Source of the DNA: Algibacter_G agarivorans
Lineage (GTDB): Bacteria; Bacteroidota; Bacteroidia; Flavobacteriales; Flavobacteriaceae
Assembly: GCF_039543245.1 (NCBI RefSeq)
Contig: NZ_BAABJJ010000012.1
Span: 1-64,000, forward strand
DNA: 64,000 bases
Direction: 5' to 3'
Made by a program: the position numbers and the translations under genes. Of the stretch, positions 54,121 through 62,667 are shown piece by piece. Below the pieces are notes generated by a model. That model was not told the origin of the DNA. It searched no databases and was given only the letters and a program-made list of their open reading frames with translations. Each line of letters opens with the position of its first letter. Position 1 is the stretch's first letter.

Positions 54121-54821
54121 GCATTAACAACCTTCATAAAAAATTTGGCAAAAACCAAGTACTAAGTGGCTTAGACTTAACCATAAATGAAGGTGGCATT
54201 TTCGCAGTTCTTGGGCCAAATGGCTCAGGAAAAACCACATTAATAAAATCTATTCTGGGTATGGTTATTCCCAATAAAGGCGATATTTCTGTACTTGGAG
54301 AAAACATTAAAAAAAATTCTGACTACCGACATAAAATTGATTATTTACCGCAAATAGCCAACTTTCCTAGTAATTTAAAAGTTAAAGAATTAATCAAAAT
54401 GATTAAGGATTTACGCCAAAACACCAGTGAAGACAAACAACTAATCAAACTTTTTAAATTAGAACCATTTTTAGATAAAAAACTAGGAAACCTTTCAGGA
54501 GGCACAAAACAAAAAGTGAACATTGTTTTAACCTTTATGTTTGATAGTCCTTTAATAATTCTCGATGAGCCCACAACAGGATTAGACCCTATTTCTCTTA
54601 TCAGATTAAAAGATTTAATTCAAAAAGAAAAGGCCAAAGGGAAAACCATTTTAATAACCTCGCACATTATGAGCTTTGTTGAAGAGGTATCAGACGAAAT
54701 CGTGTTTTTATTAGAAGGTAAAATATACTTTAAAGGCACCATTCAAGATTTAAAAACCAAGACCAATCAACCAGATTTTGAACATGCAATAGCATCAATA
54801 CTTACAGAAAATCATGCTTAA
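54114..54821 (+). CDS. nosF: NosF ABC transporter ATPase
   Basis: 235 residues: Walker A GPNGSGKT near 34-41, signature LSGGTKQK near 126-133, Walker B PLIILDEPTTGLDP near 142-155. It energises NosY. Overlaps both neighbours, as expected for a coupled nosDFY unit. Confidence 0.95.
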   Translation: MVSINNLHKKFGKNQVLSGLDLTINEGGIFAVLGPNGSGKTTLIKSILGMVIPNKGDISVLGENIKKNSDYRHKIDYLPQIANFPSNLKVKELIKMIKDLRQNTSEDKQLIKLFKLEPFLDKKLGNLSGGTKQKVNIVLTFMFDSPLIILDEPTTGLDPISLIRLKDLIQKEKAKGKTILITSHIMSFVEEVSDEIVFLLEGKIYFKGTIQDLKTKTNQPDFEHAIASILTENHA

Positions 54822-55596
54822 GATATTAAAATACAGTTTTTACGATTTAATGCGCAGCCGTTGGAGTTACGTTTATTTTGCGTTCTACTTATTGCTCGGT
54901 ATTGTACTCTTATTTTTAAACAACGACCTTTCAAAAGCAGTCATAACTTTAATGAATGTTATCATAATTCTTGTACCACTAATAGGAACCATTTTTGGCG
55001 TGATGTACTATTATAATTCCAAAGAATTTACAGAATTGTTATTAGCGCAACCTTTAAAACGTTCGTCTATATTTTTAGGACAATATTTAGGTGTTGCTTT
55101 ATCGCTTTCAATGAGTTTAATTTTAGGTCTAGGTATTCCGTTTGTGTTTTATGGCTTATTTGAAAGTAGTGCCATTTGGGATTTTTCACTACTGCTAATC
55201 ACAGGAACATTTTTAACACTAATATTCACGGCATTGGCTTTTAATATCGCTTTATCTAACGAAAATAAAATTAAAGGTTTTGGTTATGCTATTTTACTTT
55301 GGCTGTTTTTAGCTATTATTTACGATGGATTGTTTTTAATGACGTTAATTATGTTTGAAGACTATCCGTTAGATAAACTATCGTTAGTTGGCACCATGTT
55401 AAACCCAATAGATTTATCAAGAACACTTATTCTTTTAAAACTAGATATTTCGGCATTATTAGGGTATACGGGAGCCGTTTTTAAGCAATTCTTCGGAACC
55501 AGTTTCGGATTAACAGTATCCTTTATAATGCTAACTGTTTGGGTAATATTACCTGTTTTAAGAATTAAATTCAAATCAAAAAAGAAAGACTTTTAA
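54814..55596 (+). CDS. nosY: NosY ABC transporter permease
   Basis: 260 residues with six membrane segments (about 18-36, 45-65, 98-122, 130-152, 165-190, 235-252). It partners NosF; the complex is thought to supply a sulfur species or energy for CuZ assembly. Overlaps nosF by 8 bp. Confidence 0.94.
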   Translation: MLKILKYSFYDLMRSRWSYVYFAFYLLLGIVLLFLNNDLSKAVITLMNVIIILVPLIGTIFGVMYYYNSKEFTELLLAQPLKRSSIFLGQYLGVALSLSMSLILGLGIPFVFYGLFESSAIWDFSLLLITGTFLTLIFTALAFNIALSNENKIKGFGYAILLWLFLAIIYDGLFLMTLIMFEDYPLDKLSLVGTMLNPIDLSRTLILLKLDISALLGYTGAVFKQFFGTSFGLTVSFIMLTVWVILPVLRIKFKSKKKDF

Positions 55597-55656
55597 TCTA
55601 AAATATTAGTGACAATAATCATGCTTTCTTTTATAAATTTCCTATAAATTTGCGAA

Positions 55657-56055
55657 ATGCTAAAAGCAATAACTCATAAAATAACAGCTTTTATTTTAGT
55701 ATTTATATTATTTGCACATAATATAAATACGCTGGTTATTATAGGAGATTTTATTGTTAATCAAGACTTTATTGCCAAGACCTTGTGTATTCAAAAAGAA
55801 GAACAAAAAGGTTGTAATGGTAAATGCCAATTACGTAAAGAGCTCTCTGAAAATAATTCAGATGCAAATAATTCTGATAATCCTTTACAAGAAAGCAAGC
55901 GTATGGTTTTAGATGCGTTTTGTTTATCTACTATAAGTAACGTTGAAAGTACGTTTGTTTCTTTACACATATTGAAACTAAACACCATTTTTAAAACTCC
56001 AAAAACCAACAACATGTATCTGGAGATAGATACACCTCCACCAAATTTTAGTTAG
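55657..56055 (+). CDS. small Cys-containing protein of a copper module
   Basis: 132 residues with an N-terminal membrane or signal helix (about 10-30), then LCIQKEEQKGCNGKCQLRK with a CNGKC motif that could bind copper, a polar region, and a C-terminal end DTPPPNFS. Similar proteins stand before TonB-receptor genes in Bacteroidota. I infer a role in copper handling from the neighbours; the biochemical role is unknown. Confidence 0.65.
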   Translation: MLKAITHKITAFILVFILFAHNINTLVIIGDFIVNQDFIAKTLCIQKEEQKGCNGKCQLRKELSENNSDANNSDNPLQESKRMVLDAFCLSTISNVESTFVSLHILKLNTIFKTPKTNNMYLEIDTPPPNFS

Positions 56056-56161
56056 TTTTTCTATTTATAAAATCACTTAGATTTTACTTCCATCCCTTGC
56101 TTATTGAGTTAAGTGAATGGGAGGTTTCACACTTATTTTAAACATTAAAAACAAACTAAAA

Positions 56162-57010
56162 ATGAAATTTAGACATGTATTACTAAACCTATGTATTGCA
56201 GTTTTCGCAGTATCATGTTCCACTGACGACAATAACGACACTCCAATAATAAATGAAATTGAAGGTCTGTTAAAAATTCAAGAAATCAGTAATGCCACGC
56301 ACACCATAGAGATATTTAATACGGCTGGAGATTTTAAAACGGGTTATAACAACGTAAGTATCAGAATTAAAGATAACGCAACAAGTAATTATATAAAAAA
56401 TGCAACATTATCTTGGATGCCGATGATGCAAATGCCGACCATGCAGCATTCGTGTCCTAAATCTGAAATTGCAAAAACCATAGGTAAAGAAACGGTTTAT
56501 GAAGGCTTTATCATTTATCAAATGACAAATACAGATGGTTCGGGTTGGTCCTTAACTGTAAACTACGCCATTGACGGAACAGATTATACAGCTACTGATG
56601 ATATCGTAGTTTTACAGTCCGAAAAACAAAATACAACTAGTTTTATGGGAAGCGATAATAACAGATATATTATTGCCATGATTGAGCCTAACAACCCAAA
56701 AATAGCCATAAACAATCTAAAAGTTGGACTTTTTAAAATGGAAAGTATGATGACTTTTCCTGTTGTTGAAAATTACACTATTACACTAGACCCTAGAATG
56801 CCAGGAATGGGCAATCACAGTTCGCCAAACAATACAGATTTAAGTTATAATGATGAAGATTACATGTATTATGGTGATTTATCGTTAACCATGACAGGTT
56901 ATTGGGTACTTAATTTGAAATTAATTAACGACCAGGACGCCATTTTAAAAGGTGAAGATGTTACAGAAACTAACGAAAAAAGCTCGTTGTATTTAGAACT
57001 TGAATTCTAA
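56162..57010 (+). CDS. YtkA-like lipoprotein with Met/His-rich copper motif
   Basis: 282 residues from the ATG at 56162 (the frame starts at 56117 but only this start gives a lipoprotein signal, AVFAVSC). Two YtkA-like Ig domains; the first has WMPMMQMPTMQHSC near 95-108, a cluster of Met and His well suited to Cu(I). The second has FPVVENYTI and MPGMGNHSSP. It probably hands copper to or from the TonB receptor next door. A 12-bp hairpin (57029-57057) separates it from that gene. Confidence 0.7.
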   Translation: MKFRHVLLNLCIAVFAVSCSTDDNNDTPIINEIEGLLKIQEISNATHTIEIFNTAGDFKTGYNNVSIRIKDNATSNYIKNATLSWMPMMQMPTMQHSCPKSEIAKTIGKETVYEGFIIYQMTNTDGSGWSLTVNYAIDGTDYTATDDIVVLQSEKQNTTSFMGSDNNRYIIAMIEPNNPKIAINNLKVGLFKMESMMTFPVVENYTITLDPRMPGMGNHSSPNNTDLSYNDEDYMYYGDLSLTMTGYWVLNLKLINDQDAILKGEDVTETNEKSSLYLELEF

Positions 57011-57084
57011 TTAACTTCTTAAAACGAAGCTGTCTAAAAAGACGATTTTTAGACAGCATCATTTAAAAACACAAAAACAGACAG

Positions 57085-59082
57085 ATGAAAAAATTCATCA
57101 TATATAACATAAGCTTACTTTTTAGCGGGTTTATAGTTGGGCAAGAAGCTGTTATCAATAAAAAGGACACGACTAAATTAGACAAAGTTATTGTTTTAGG
57201 ACAACGTAAACTAAGCAACTATCGGCAAGAAAAAACATTGTCTAGTATAGACGATTATTTAGAAAAAGCCAATAAGGTTACTATGATAAAACGTGGTAAT
57301 TACGCTTGGGAACCAACCATAAACAACATGAATAGCGACCGATTAAACGTCACTATTGATGGCATGCAAATATTTGGTGCTTGTACAGATAAAATGGATC
57401 CTATTACATCGTATGTAGATGTGTCTAATTTAGAAAAGGTAAGTGTTGGTTCTGGGCAAACAGGTACAGAAAATGGACATTGCTTAGGTGGTGGCATCGA
57501 TTTAAAACTACCAGTAAGCAAATATTTTGAATCTGGTCTAAAAACAAGTATAGATTTGGGCTATGAAACCAATGGCAATTATAAAACCGGAGGTTTAGAC
57601 ATGGAATATTCAAGTCATGCATTTTATATTAATGCCGATGGTATTTTTAGAAAATCTGATAATTATGAGGCTGGGAACAGTCAAGAAATCTTGTATTCTC
57701 AGTTTCAGAAATACAACATATCATTACAAACGGGATTTAAACTAAATGAAAATCATACCATGGATGCCAACGTTATTTACGATAAAGCCACAGATGTTGG
57801 TTATCCTGCATTACCAATGGATGTTTCGCTTGCCGAAGCTTTAATTACTTCTGTTACTCATAATTACAGTAACGATTCAACATTTATAAAAACCCTAGAA
57901 ACTAAGTTATACTTCAATACTATTACGCATATTATGGACGATTCTAAACGTCCAGAAGTACCCATTCGTATGGATATGCCTGGGTGGAGCGATACTTATG
58001 GATTTTATAACAAAGCCACAACAACCATTAATAAACATAAGTTAGCTTTAAATTTTAATGGGTATTACAACCGTTCGTTAGCAGAAATGACCATGTATCC
58101 AAACGATCCAAATCAACCTGCTATGTTTATGTACACTTGGCCAGATATCAGAACACTTTACACCGGAATTTTTGCTAAAGATGATGTTCCCTTAAATGAA
58201 AATGAAACGCTTTCAACTTCGGTTAGATTTGGTTATCATAACAATAAAATCGCAAAACAAGTGGGGCTAGAAAGTCTTCAAATTTTTTATCCAGAAATTG
58301 ATGATACCAAAAGTAGGTTTTTAACGAGCATAGCTTCAGATTACACTTTTAAAAAGAAAACTTACGATGTAAGTTTTGGTTTGGGTTATGGTGAAAGAGC
58401 TCCTTCAGTTAGCGAAGGTTACGGTTTTTTCCTATTCAACAGTTTTGATAATTATGACTATATAGGAAATCCAACATTAAATAATGAAAAAGCAATTGAA
58501 GTGAATGCAAAAGCAAATTTTTACAGTACCAAATTCCACATAGGAATTGAAGCTTCTTATTTTTATATTATGGATTATATTATTGGAGATATTGACGCAT
58601 CACTCAGCCCTATGACTATTGGCGCCAATGGTGTTAGAATTTACAAAGCCCTTTCAAACGCTACTATTTTTGATGTGTACTTGAATTCATCTTACAAATT
58701 TTCAAAAACATTTGCTGTTAATGGAACTTTAGGTTATAACTACGGAAAAGGTAGTAATAATGAGAACTTACCATTAATAAAACCTATATCCTATTTAGCC
58801 GAAATCAGTTATAACACCACAAAATTTAATGCCGCTATTCAATTAGAAGGCAACGGAAACCAAACTAATTACAGTAATTTTTATGGCGAAGACGAAACAC
58901 CCATGTATGGTATTTTAAATCTTAATTTAGGACATGTTTTCTATACCAACAATAGTAAATGGGTTTTAAAATATGGTGCTGAAAACATAATGGATGCCCA
59001 CTATTCTACTTACGCAGATTGGAATAATATACCTAGGCAAGGGGGTAATTTTTATATGAATTTATCAATTGTTTTGCCCTAA
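57085..59082 (+). CDS. OprC/NosA-type TonB-dependent copper receptor
   Basis: 665 residues: signal peptide (about 1-19), plug (about 30-145) with the family motif FGACTDKMDPITSYV near 98-112 and a Cys/His pair (GHCLGGGIDLKLP), then a 22-strand barrel. The Cys and Met residues of the plug match OprC/NosA, which binds copper and is needed for N2O reductase in pseudomonads. It closes the nos locus and is followed by a bidirectional terminator. Confidence 0.85.
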   Translation: MKKFIIYNISLLFSGFIVGQEAVINKKDTTKLDKVIVLGQRKLSNYRQEKTLSSIDDYLEKANKVTMIKRGNYAWEPTINNMNSDRLNVTIDGMQIFGACTDKMDPITSYVDVSNLEKVSVGSGQTGTENGHCLGGGIDLKLPVSKYFESGLKTSIDLGYETNGNYKTGGLDMEYSSHAFYINADGIFRKSDNYEAGNSQEILYSQFQKYNISLQTGFKLNENHTMDANVIYDKATDVGYPALPMDVSLAEALITSVTHNYSNDSTFIKTLETKLYFNTITHIMDDSKRPEVPIRMDMPGWSDTYGFYNKATTTINKHKLALNFNGYYNRSLAEMTMYPNDPNQPAMFMYTWPDIRTLYTGIFAKDDVPLNENETLSTSVRFGYHNNKIAKQVGLESLQIFYPEIDDTKSRFLTSIASDYTFKKKTYDVSFGLGYGERAPSVSEGYGFFLFNSFDNYDYIGNPTLNNEKAIEVNAKANFYSTKFHIGIEASYFYIMDYIIGDIDASLSPMTIGANGVRIYKALSNATIFDVYLNSSYKFSKTFAVNGTLGYNYGKGSNNENLPLIKPISYLAEISYNTTKFNAAIQLEGNGNQTNYSNFYGEDETPMYGILNLNLGHVFYTNNSKWVLKYGAENIMDAHYSTYADWNNIPRQGGNFYMNLSIVLP

Positions 59083-59151
59083 AAATTAATTAAGCATATA
59101 ACTATAAATCTTTTTGACATAATGATGACACTTACTAGGTGTTAAAATTCA

Positions 59152-59184
59152 AAATCCCAGAAAGAGCTTGCCCTTCTGGGATTT
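59152..59184. terminator. bidirectional terminator between the copper receptor and ric
   Basis: AAATCCCAGAA (59152-59162) pairs with TTCTGGGATTT (59174-59184), serving the two convergent genes. Confidence 0.85.
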
Positions 59185-59210
59185 AAATTTAATGAAATCA
59201 GAGACAAATA

Positions 59211-59942
59211 CTAACCAAATTGTTGCTCTAGTTTTATAGCCTTAGGGAATAAAATATTGTTTTCTAAATGAATGTGTAAATGCAAATCTTGTTCAAATTC
59301 TTCTAACATAGCAAATGTTACTTGGTAAGTATTACAAGCATCGGCTGGTGGACTATAATTATCAGTAAGTTCTGCAATTTGTCTAAAGCGTTCGCCTTCA
59401 TTATCGTGCTCTTGCATCATCATTGCAATTGGGTTTCCAACCGTTCCAAAATGAGGTGCTTCTATATCTCCTGTATTCAATGTAGCATTCACCATTTTTT
59501 TAACGAAAGGAAAAAGAATAAGTTCTTCTTTTTTCATATGTGCTGCTAACTCCCCTGCTGAAGCGGTAAAAAGTTTATTAATTTCAAATAATTCTGGATG
59601 ACGCTCTCCATGAACGCGACATAATTTATCTAAAAACTGTAGCAATACAGGAATTTTCGCTTCTACGTAACGGTGATGCTTTTTCTCAATATAATCTACC
59701 AATAAATCTACGGGCCATGATTTATAATCTATGGACTGTTCTCCTTTAGCATTTAAAACGCTATGAAGTTCATCTAATAAAACGTTGTTATCTATTCCTT
59801 TTTTTTCGCAAGCTTCATTAATAGTCCTATTGCCGTTGCAGCAAAAATCTATTTTATATTTTGAAAAAACTGCTGCTGTTCTATAATCCTCGGCTACAAA
59901 TTGCCCTATTTGTTTTTCTGAATCTTTTTTTAATGTTACCAT
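59211..59942 (-). CDS. ric: RIC/ScdA/YtfE iron-sulfur cluster repair di-iron protein
   Basis: 243 residues: ScdA N-terminal domain at about 10-65 with FCCNGNRTINEAC, then a hemerythrin-like domain with ligands in HHRYVEA, HGERHPE, HMKKEE, EHDNEGE and HIHLENN. It repairs iron-sulfur centres after nitric oxide damage. Divergent spacing to the second Rrf2 and a shared palindrome suggest that regulator controls it. Confidence 0.93.
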   Translation of the reverse strand: MVTLKKDSEKQIGQFVAEDYRTAAVFSKYKIDFCCNGNRTINEACEKKGIDNNVLLDELHSVLNAKGEQSIDYKSWPVDLLVDYIEKKHHRYVEAKIPVLLQFLDKLCRVHGERHPELFEINKLFTASAGELAAHMKKEELILFPFVKKMVNATLNTGDIEAPHFGTVGNPIAMMMQEHDNEGERFRQIAELTDNYSPPADACNTYQVTFAMLEEFEQDLHLHIHLENNILFPKAIKLEQQFG

Positions 59943-59959
59943 GATTAATTGTTTATTTC

Positions 59960-59973
59960 GGATAATTTTATCC
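59960..59973. promoter_or_regulatory. candidate Rrf2 operator of ric
   Basis: GGATAA-TT-TTATCC, centred 24 bp before the ric start. It matches the core of the larger palindrome in front of the rrf2 gene at 13 of 16 positions. Confidence 0.5.
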
Positions 59974-60078
59974 TATTTGTATTCAAATTTTTTTGAGTGA
60001 AACTCAATTTTCAGATTGAAAATTGTAAGTTGAACTCATCCCAATTTTATATTGGGATCTTTTCATTTATTTTAATTA

Positions 60079-60513
60079 TTAAATCTTTAAAAACGATGCC
60101 CCTGATTTTATATTCATTGCCAATTCTTCTAAACTTGTGTTTTCTAGCATAAACTTCAACTCATCTCTAACCCCTTTAAATTTATCGTGAACTGGACATG
60201 GATGATTTTCGTCACATTTTTCTAATCCCAGACCACATCCATTATAAATACGGTCGCCATCTATAGCATTAACTATTTGAGCTAACTTAATATTAGCCAT
60301 GTTATTTTTATCAATTTCAAAACCACCATAAGCTCCTTTTACAGAATTTATAACGTCATGCTTTACCAAGTCTTGCAAAATTTTTGCAGTGAATGCTTGA
60401 GGCGAATCAATTTCTTTTGCAATTTCTTTTGGGCTTACACGCACACCCTCATAGGATTTGGTTGCAATAAAAATTACCGCTTTAATACCATATTCACAAG
60501 CTTTTGAAAACAT
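60079..60513 (-). CDS. Rrf2 family regulator (NsrR-like)
   Basis: 144 residues: winged helix at the N-terminus and cluster ligands C93, C100 and C106 (CGLGLEKCDENHPC). It lies upstream of ric on the same strand, with 136 bp between. Likely a nitric-oxide-sensing repressor of ric and of itself. It is about half identical by eye to the regulator at 47940. Confidence 0.9.
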   Translation of the reverse strand: MFSKACEYGIKAVIFIATKSYEGVRVSPKEIAKEIDSPQAFTAKILQDLVKHDVINSVKGAYGGFEIDKNNMANIKLAQIVNAIDGDRIYNGCGLGLEKCDENHPCPVHDKFKGVRDELKFMLENTSLEELAMNIKSGASFLKI

Positions 60514-60533
60514 TGAGTTAAATTAATTTGATA

Positions 60534-60579
60534 CAAAGATATAAAGAAGTTTTAATTAGGACAAATTTATCTTAATTAA
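60534..60579 (-). promoter_or_regulatory. promoter and operator of the second Rrf2 gene
   Basis: On the minus strand TATCTTTG (60534-60541) fits TAnnTTTG, with TTTG (60562-60565) 20 bp upstream. A 28-bp palindrome (60552-60579, 12 of 14 pairs, core GGACAAATTTATCTT) covers the TTTG box, a layout for autorepression. Confidence 0.6.
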
Positions 60580-60613
60580 ATTGTAACAGATGAATTTTTA
60601 AATCTATTTGGTA

Positions 60614-60961
60614 TTAGTATTGATTTTTATACCACACTTTTTGCCATTCTCGTTTTAATATTAAAAAGGCAACGTCTTCCGAAAGCTTTAAGACGTCATC
60701 ACCATCTAGAGCTTTAACTTGTTTTTCCGAAACGTCTATAATATAAAGTAGATTCAAATAGTCTGTAAACTTTTCTTGAATTAGTTTATACACCGTTTCA
60801 TGAAGTATAAGCTTTAAACTTGACGGTAAGACGTCTTCATGAAAGTCTAAATCTATATTAGCTAAAAGAAAATCTTTATTAAGTTGAAGAATTAATTTTT
60901 TATATAAATCCAATTGATTGGCTTCTTCAATCAATCCATTAAAAGTAGTAGGTAACTGCAT
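60614..60961 (-). CDS. conserved protein downstream of the polyprenyl synthase
   Basis: 115 residues, soluble and mainly helical, acidic; no motif that I recognise. Its start codon overlaps the stop of the synthase gene by one base (TAATG), so the two are translated together. The conserved pairing suggests a link with isoprenoid metabolism, but nothing in the sequence shows one. Confidence 0.65.
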   Translation of the reverse strand: MQLPTTFNGLIEEANQLDLYKKLILQLNKDFLLANIDLDFHEDVLPSSLKLILHETVYKLIQEKFTDYLNLLYIIDVSEKQVKALDGDDVLKLSEDVAFLILKREWQKVWYKNQY

Positions 60962-61935
60962 TAAACCGTTCTATTCATTAAATTGTTACCAAATGTTTTT
61001 AGTAATTGTTTTTTATCTGCTGAAATATTTAAAGCTTGCAAAACTGTAAACGCTTTAAGAGTATAATCTTCAATAGCTTCTTTTGTAGCTTCTGCAGAAC
61101 CAGACGACATAAAAAATTGCTTAGCTATTTCAATTTTAGTATTAACATCCTCGGGGTCTGAAGCAAATAATTGACTCAATTCTACCTTATCCGCTTCATT
61201 TGAAAACTCCAAGGCTTTTAAATACAAATAGGTTTTCTTATTCTCAATAATATCACCCCCTACTTGTTTTCCAAATGTTTTTGGGTCGCCAAAGGCATCT
61301 AAATAATCATCTTGTAACTGGAATGCAATTCCTAAATTTCTACCAAACTCATAGATATTATTTTGATCATCTTCTAAAGCATGGGCCACAATAGCACCCA
61401 TTTTCATGGCAGCACCAACTAAAACAGCCGTTTTATACTCAATCATTTTTAAATACTCTGGAATAGTAACATCGCTTCTCGTTTCAAAATCCACATCATA
61501 TTGCTGCCCTTCGCAAACCTCTAAAGCTGTTTTACTAAACAATTTTGCCAAAGATTGAAACGTTTCAGCTTCATAATTCTCGAACAACTGATAAGCCATA
61601 ATTAACATGGCATCACCAGAGAGAATTCCAGTGTTTATGTCCCATTTTTCATGCACTGTTTTTTCTCCACGACGTAATGGTGCATCATCCATAATATCAT
61701 CATGCACTAAAGAAAAGTTGTGAAACACCTCAATACTTAAAGCAGCATTCAATGCTTTTTTATAGTCGCCGTTAAAAATATCTGAAGTCATTAATGTTAA
61801 AACCGGGCGTAACCGTTTTCCTCCTAAACCTAATATATAATCTATGGGTTCATAAAGACCTTTTGGTTCTTTGAACGTAGCATACGCCTCTAAATATGTT
61901 ATAAACTCTTCTTGGTATTTTTCTATTGAAAGCAT
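60961..61935 (-). CDS. polyprenyl diphosphate synthase
   Basis: 324 residues from the ATG at 61935 (MLSIEKYQEEF); the frame starts six codons earlier. First Asp-rich motif HDDIMDD at 78-84, second QLQDDYLDAFGD near 210-221, and GKRLRPVL near 39-46. It condenses isopentenyl diphosphate with allylic substrates to make a chain for quinones or carotenoids; the bulky residues before the first motif do not let me fix chain length. Confidence 0.92.
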   Translation of the reverse strand: MLSIEKYQEEFITYLEAYATFKEPKGLYEPIDYILGLGGKRLRPVLTLMTSDIFNGDYKKALNAALSIEVFHNFSLVHDDIMDDAPLRRGEKTVHEKWDINTGILSGDAMLIMAYQLFENYEAETFQSLAKLFSKTALEVCEGQQYDVDFETRSDVTIPEYLKMIEYKTAVLVGAAMKMGAIVAHALEDDQNNIYEFGRNLGIAFQLQDDYLDAFGDPKTFGKQVGGDIIENKKTYLYLKALEFSNEADKVELSQLFASDPEDVNTKIEIAKQFFMSSGSAEATKEAIEDYTLKAFTVLQALNISADKKQLLKTFGNNLMNRTV

Positions 61936-62007
61936 CAAACAAAAATAATGCAATTCATAATATTTAGAGGTCTACATCTAAACTATATGTTAAAAAAATA
62001 TTAAAAC

Positions 62008-62051
62008 TTAGGAAACTTTTTTTGTTTCTAAAGTTTCCTAAGGTATATTTG
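62008..62051 (+). promoter_or_regulatory. promoter and operator of the TetR-TolC operon
   Basis: TTTG (62021-62024), 19 bp, TATATTTG (62044-62051) match the consensus. The perfect inverted arms TTAGGAAACTTT (62008-62019) and AAAGTTTCCTAA (62030-62041), 10 bp apart, straddle the TTTG box, which is what an autorepressor site should look like. Confidence 0.8.
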
Positions 62052-62060
62052 CAGGCGATT

Positions 62061-62666
62061 ATGAAAGAAAAAATTTTACATGGTGCTACAGATTTGTTTT
62101 TAACCTACGGGTTTAAAAGCGTTACTATGGATGATATTGCCAACCACCTTGGCATGTCTAAAAAAACCATATATCAGCACTACGATAATAAGACAAAGTT
62201 AATTGAGGCTACAACCATGCACTTGTTTGAATTTATTTCAAATGGTATTAATTGCATAATTGACCTTAAAAAAAATCCTATAGAAGAAATTTACAGCATC
62301 AAACAGTTTGTAATGAAGCATCTTAAGAATGAGAAATCTTCACCTCAATATCAATTACAAAAATATTATCCAAGAATTTTTAAAACCTTAAAGGAAAAAC
62401 AATTTTGTGTTATGCAAGATTGTGTTACAGATAATTTAAATAGAGGTGTTCATCTCGGTCTATATAGAAAAGATATTCATGTAGATTTTATTTCAAGAAT
62501 CTATTTTAACGCTATGCTTGTAATAAAAGACAAAGACCTGTTTCCTGAAGATAAATTCTCAATGCCAATGCTCATGAATAATTATATCGAGTATCACTTA
62601 CGAGGAATTTGCACACCAAAAGGCTTAGAAATATTAAATAATTACATCAATTCAAATCAATCATAA
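62061..62666 (+). CDS. TetR family transcriptional regulator
   Basis: 201 residues from the ATG at 62061; the longer frame from 62022 runs through the promoter. The helix-turn-helix is at about 20-45 (SVTMDDIANHLGMSKKTIYQ). The C-terminal ligand domain is of unknown specificity. It precedes a TolC-type gene by one base and presumably represses this efflux operon. Confidence 0.93.
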   Translation: MKEKILHGATDLFLTYGFKSVTMDDIANHLGMSKKTIYQHYDNKTKLIEATTMHLFEFISNGINCIIDLKKNPIEEIYSIKQFVMKHLKNEKSSPQYQLQKYYPRIFKTLKEKQFCVMQDCVTDNLNRGVHLGLYRKDIHVDFISRIYFNAMLVIKDKDLFPEDKFSMPMLMNNYIEYHLRGICTPKGLEILNNYINSNQS

Positions 62667-62667
62667 A

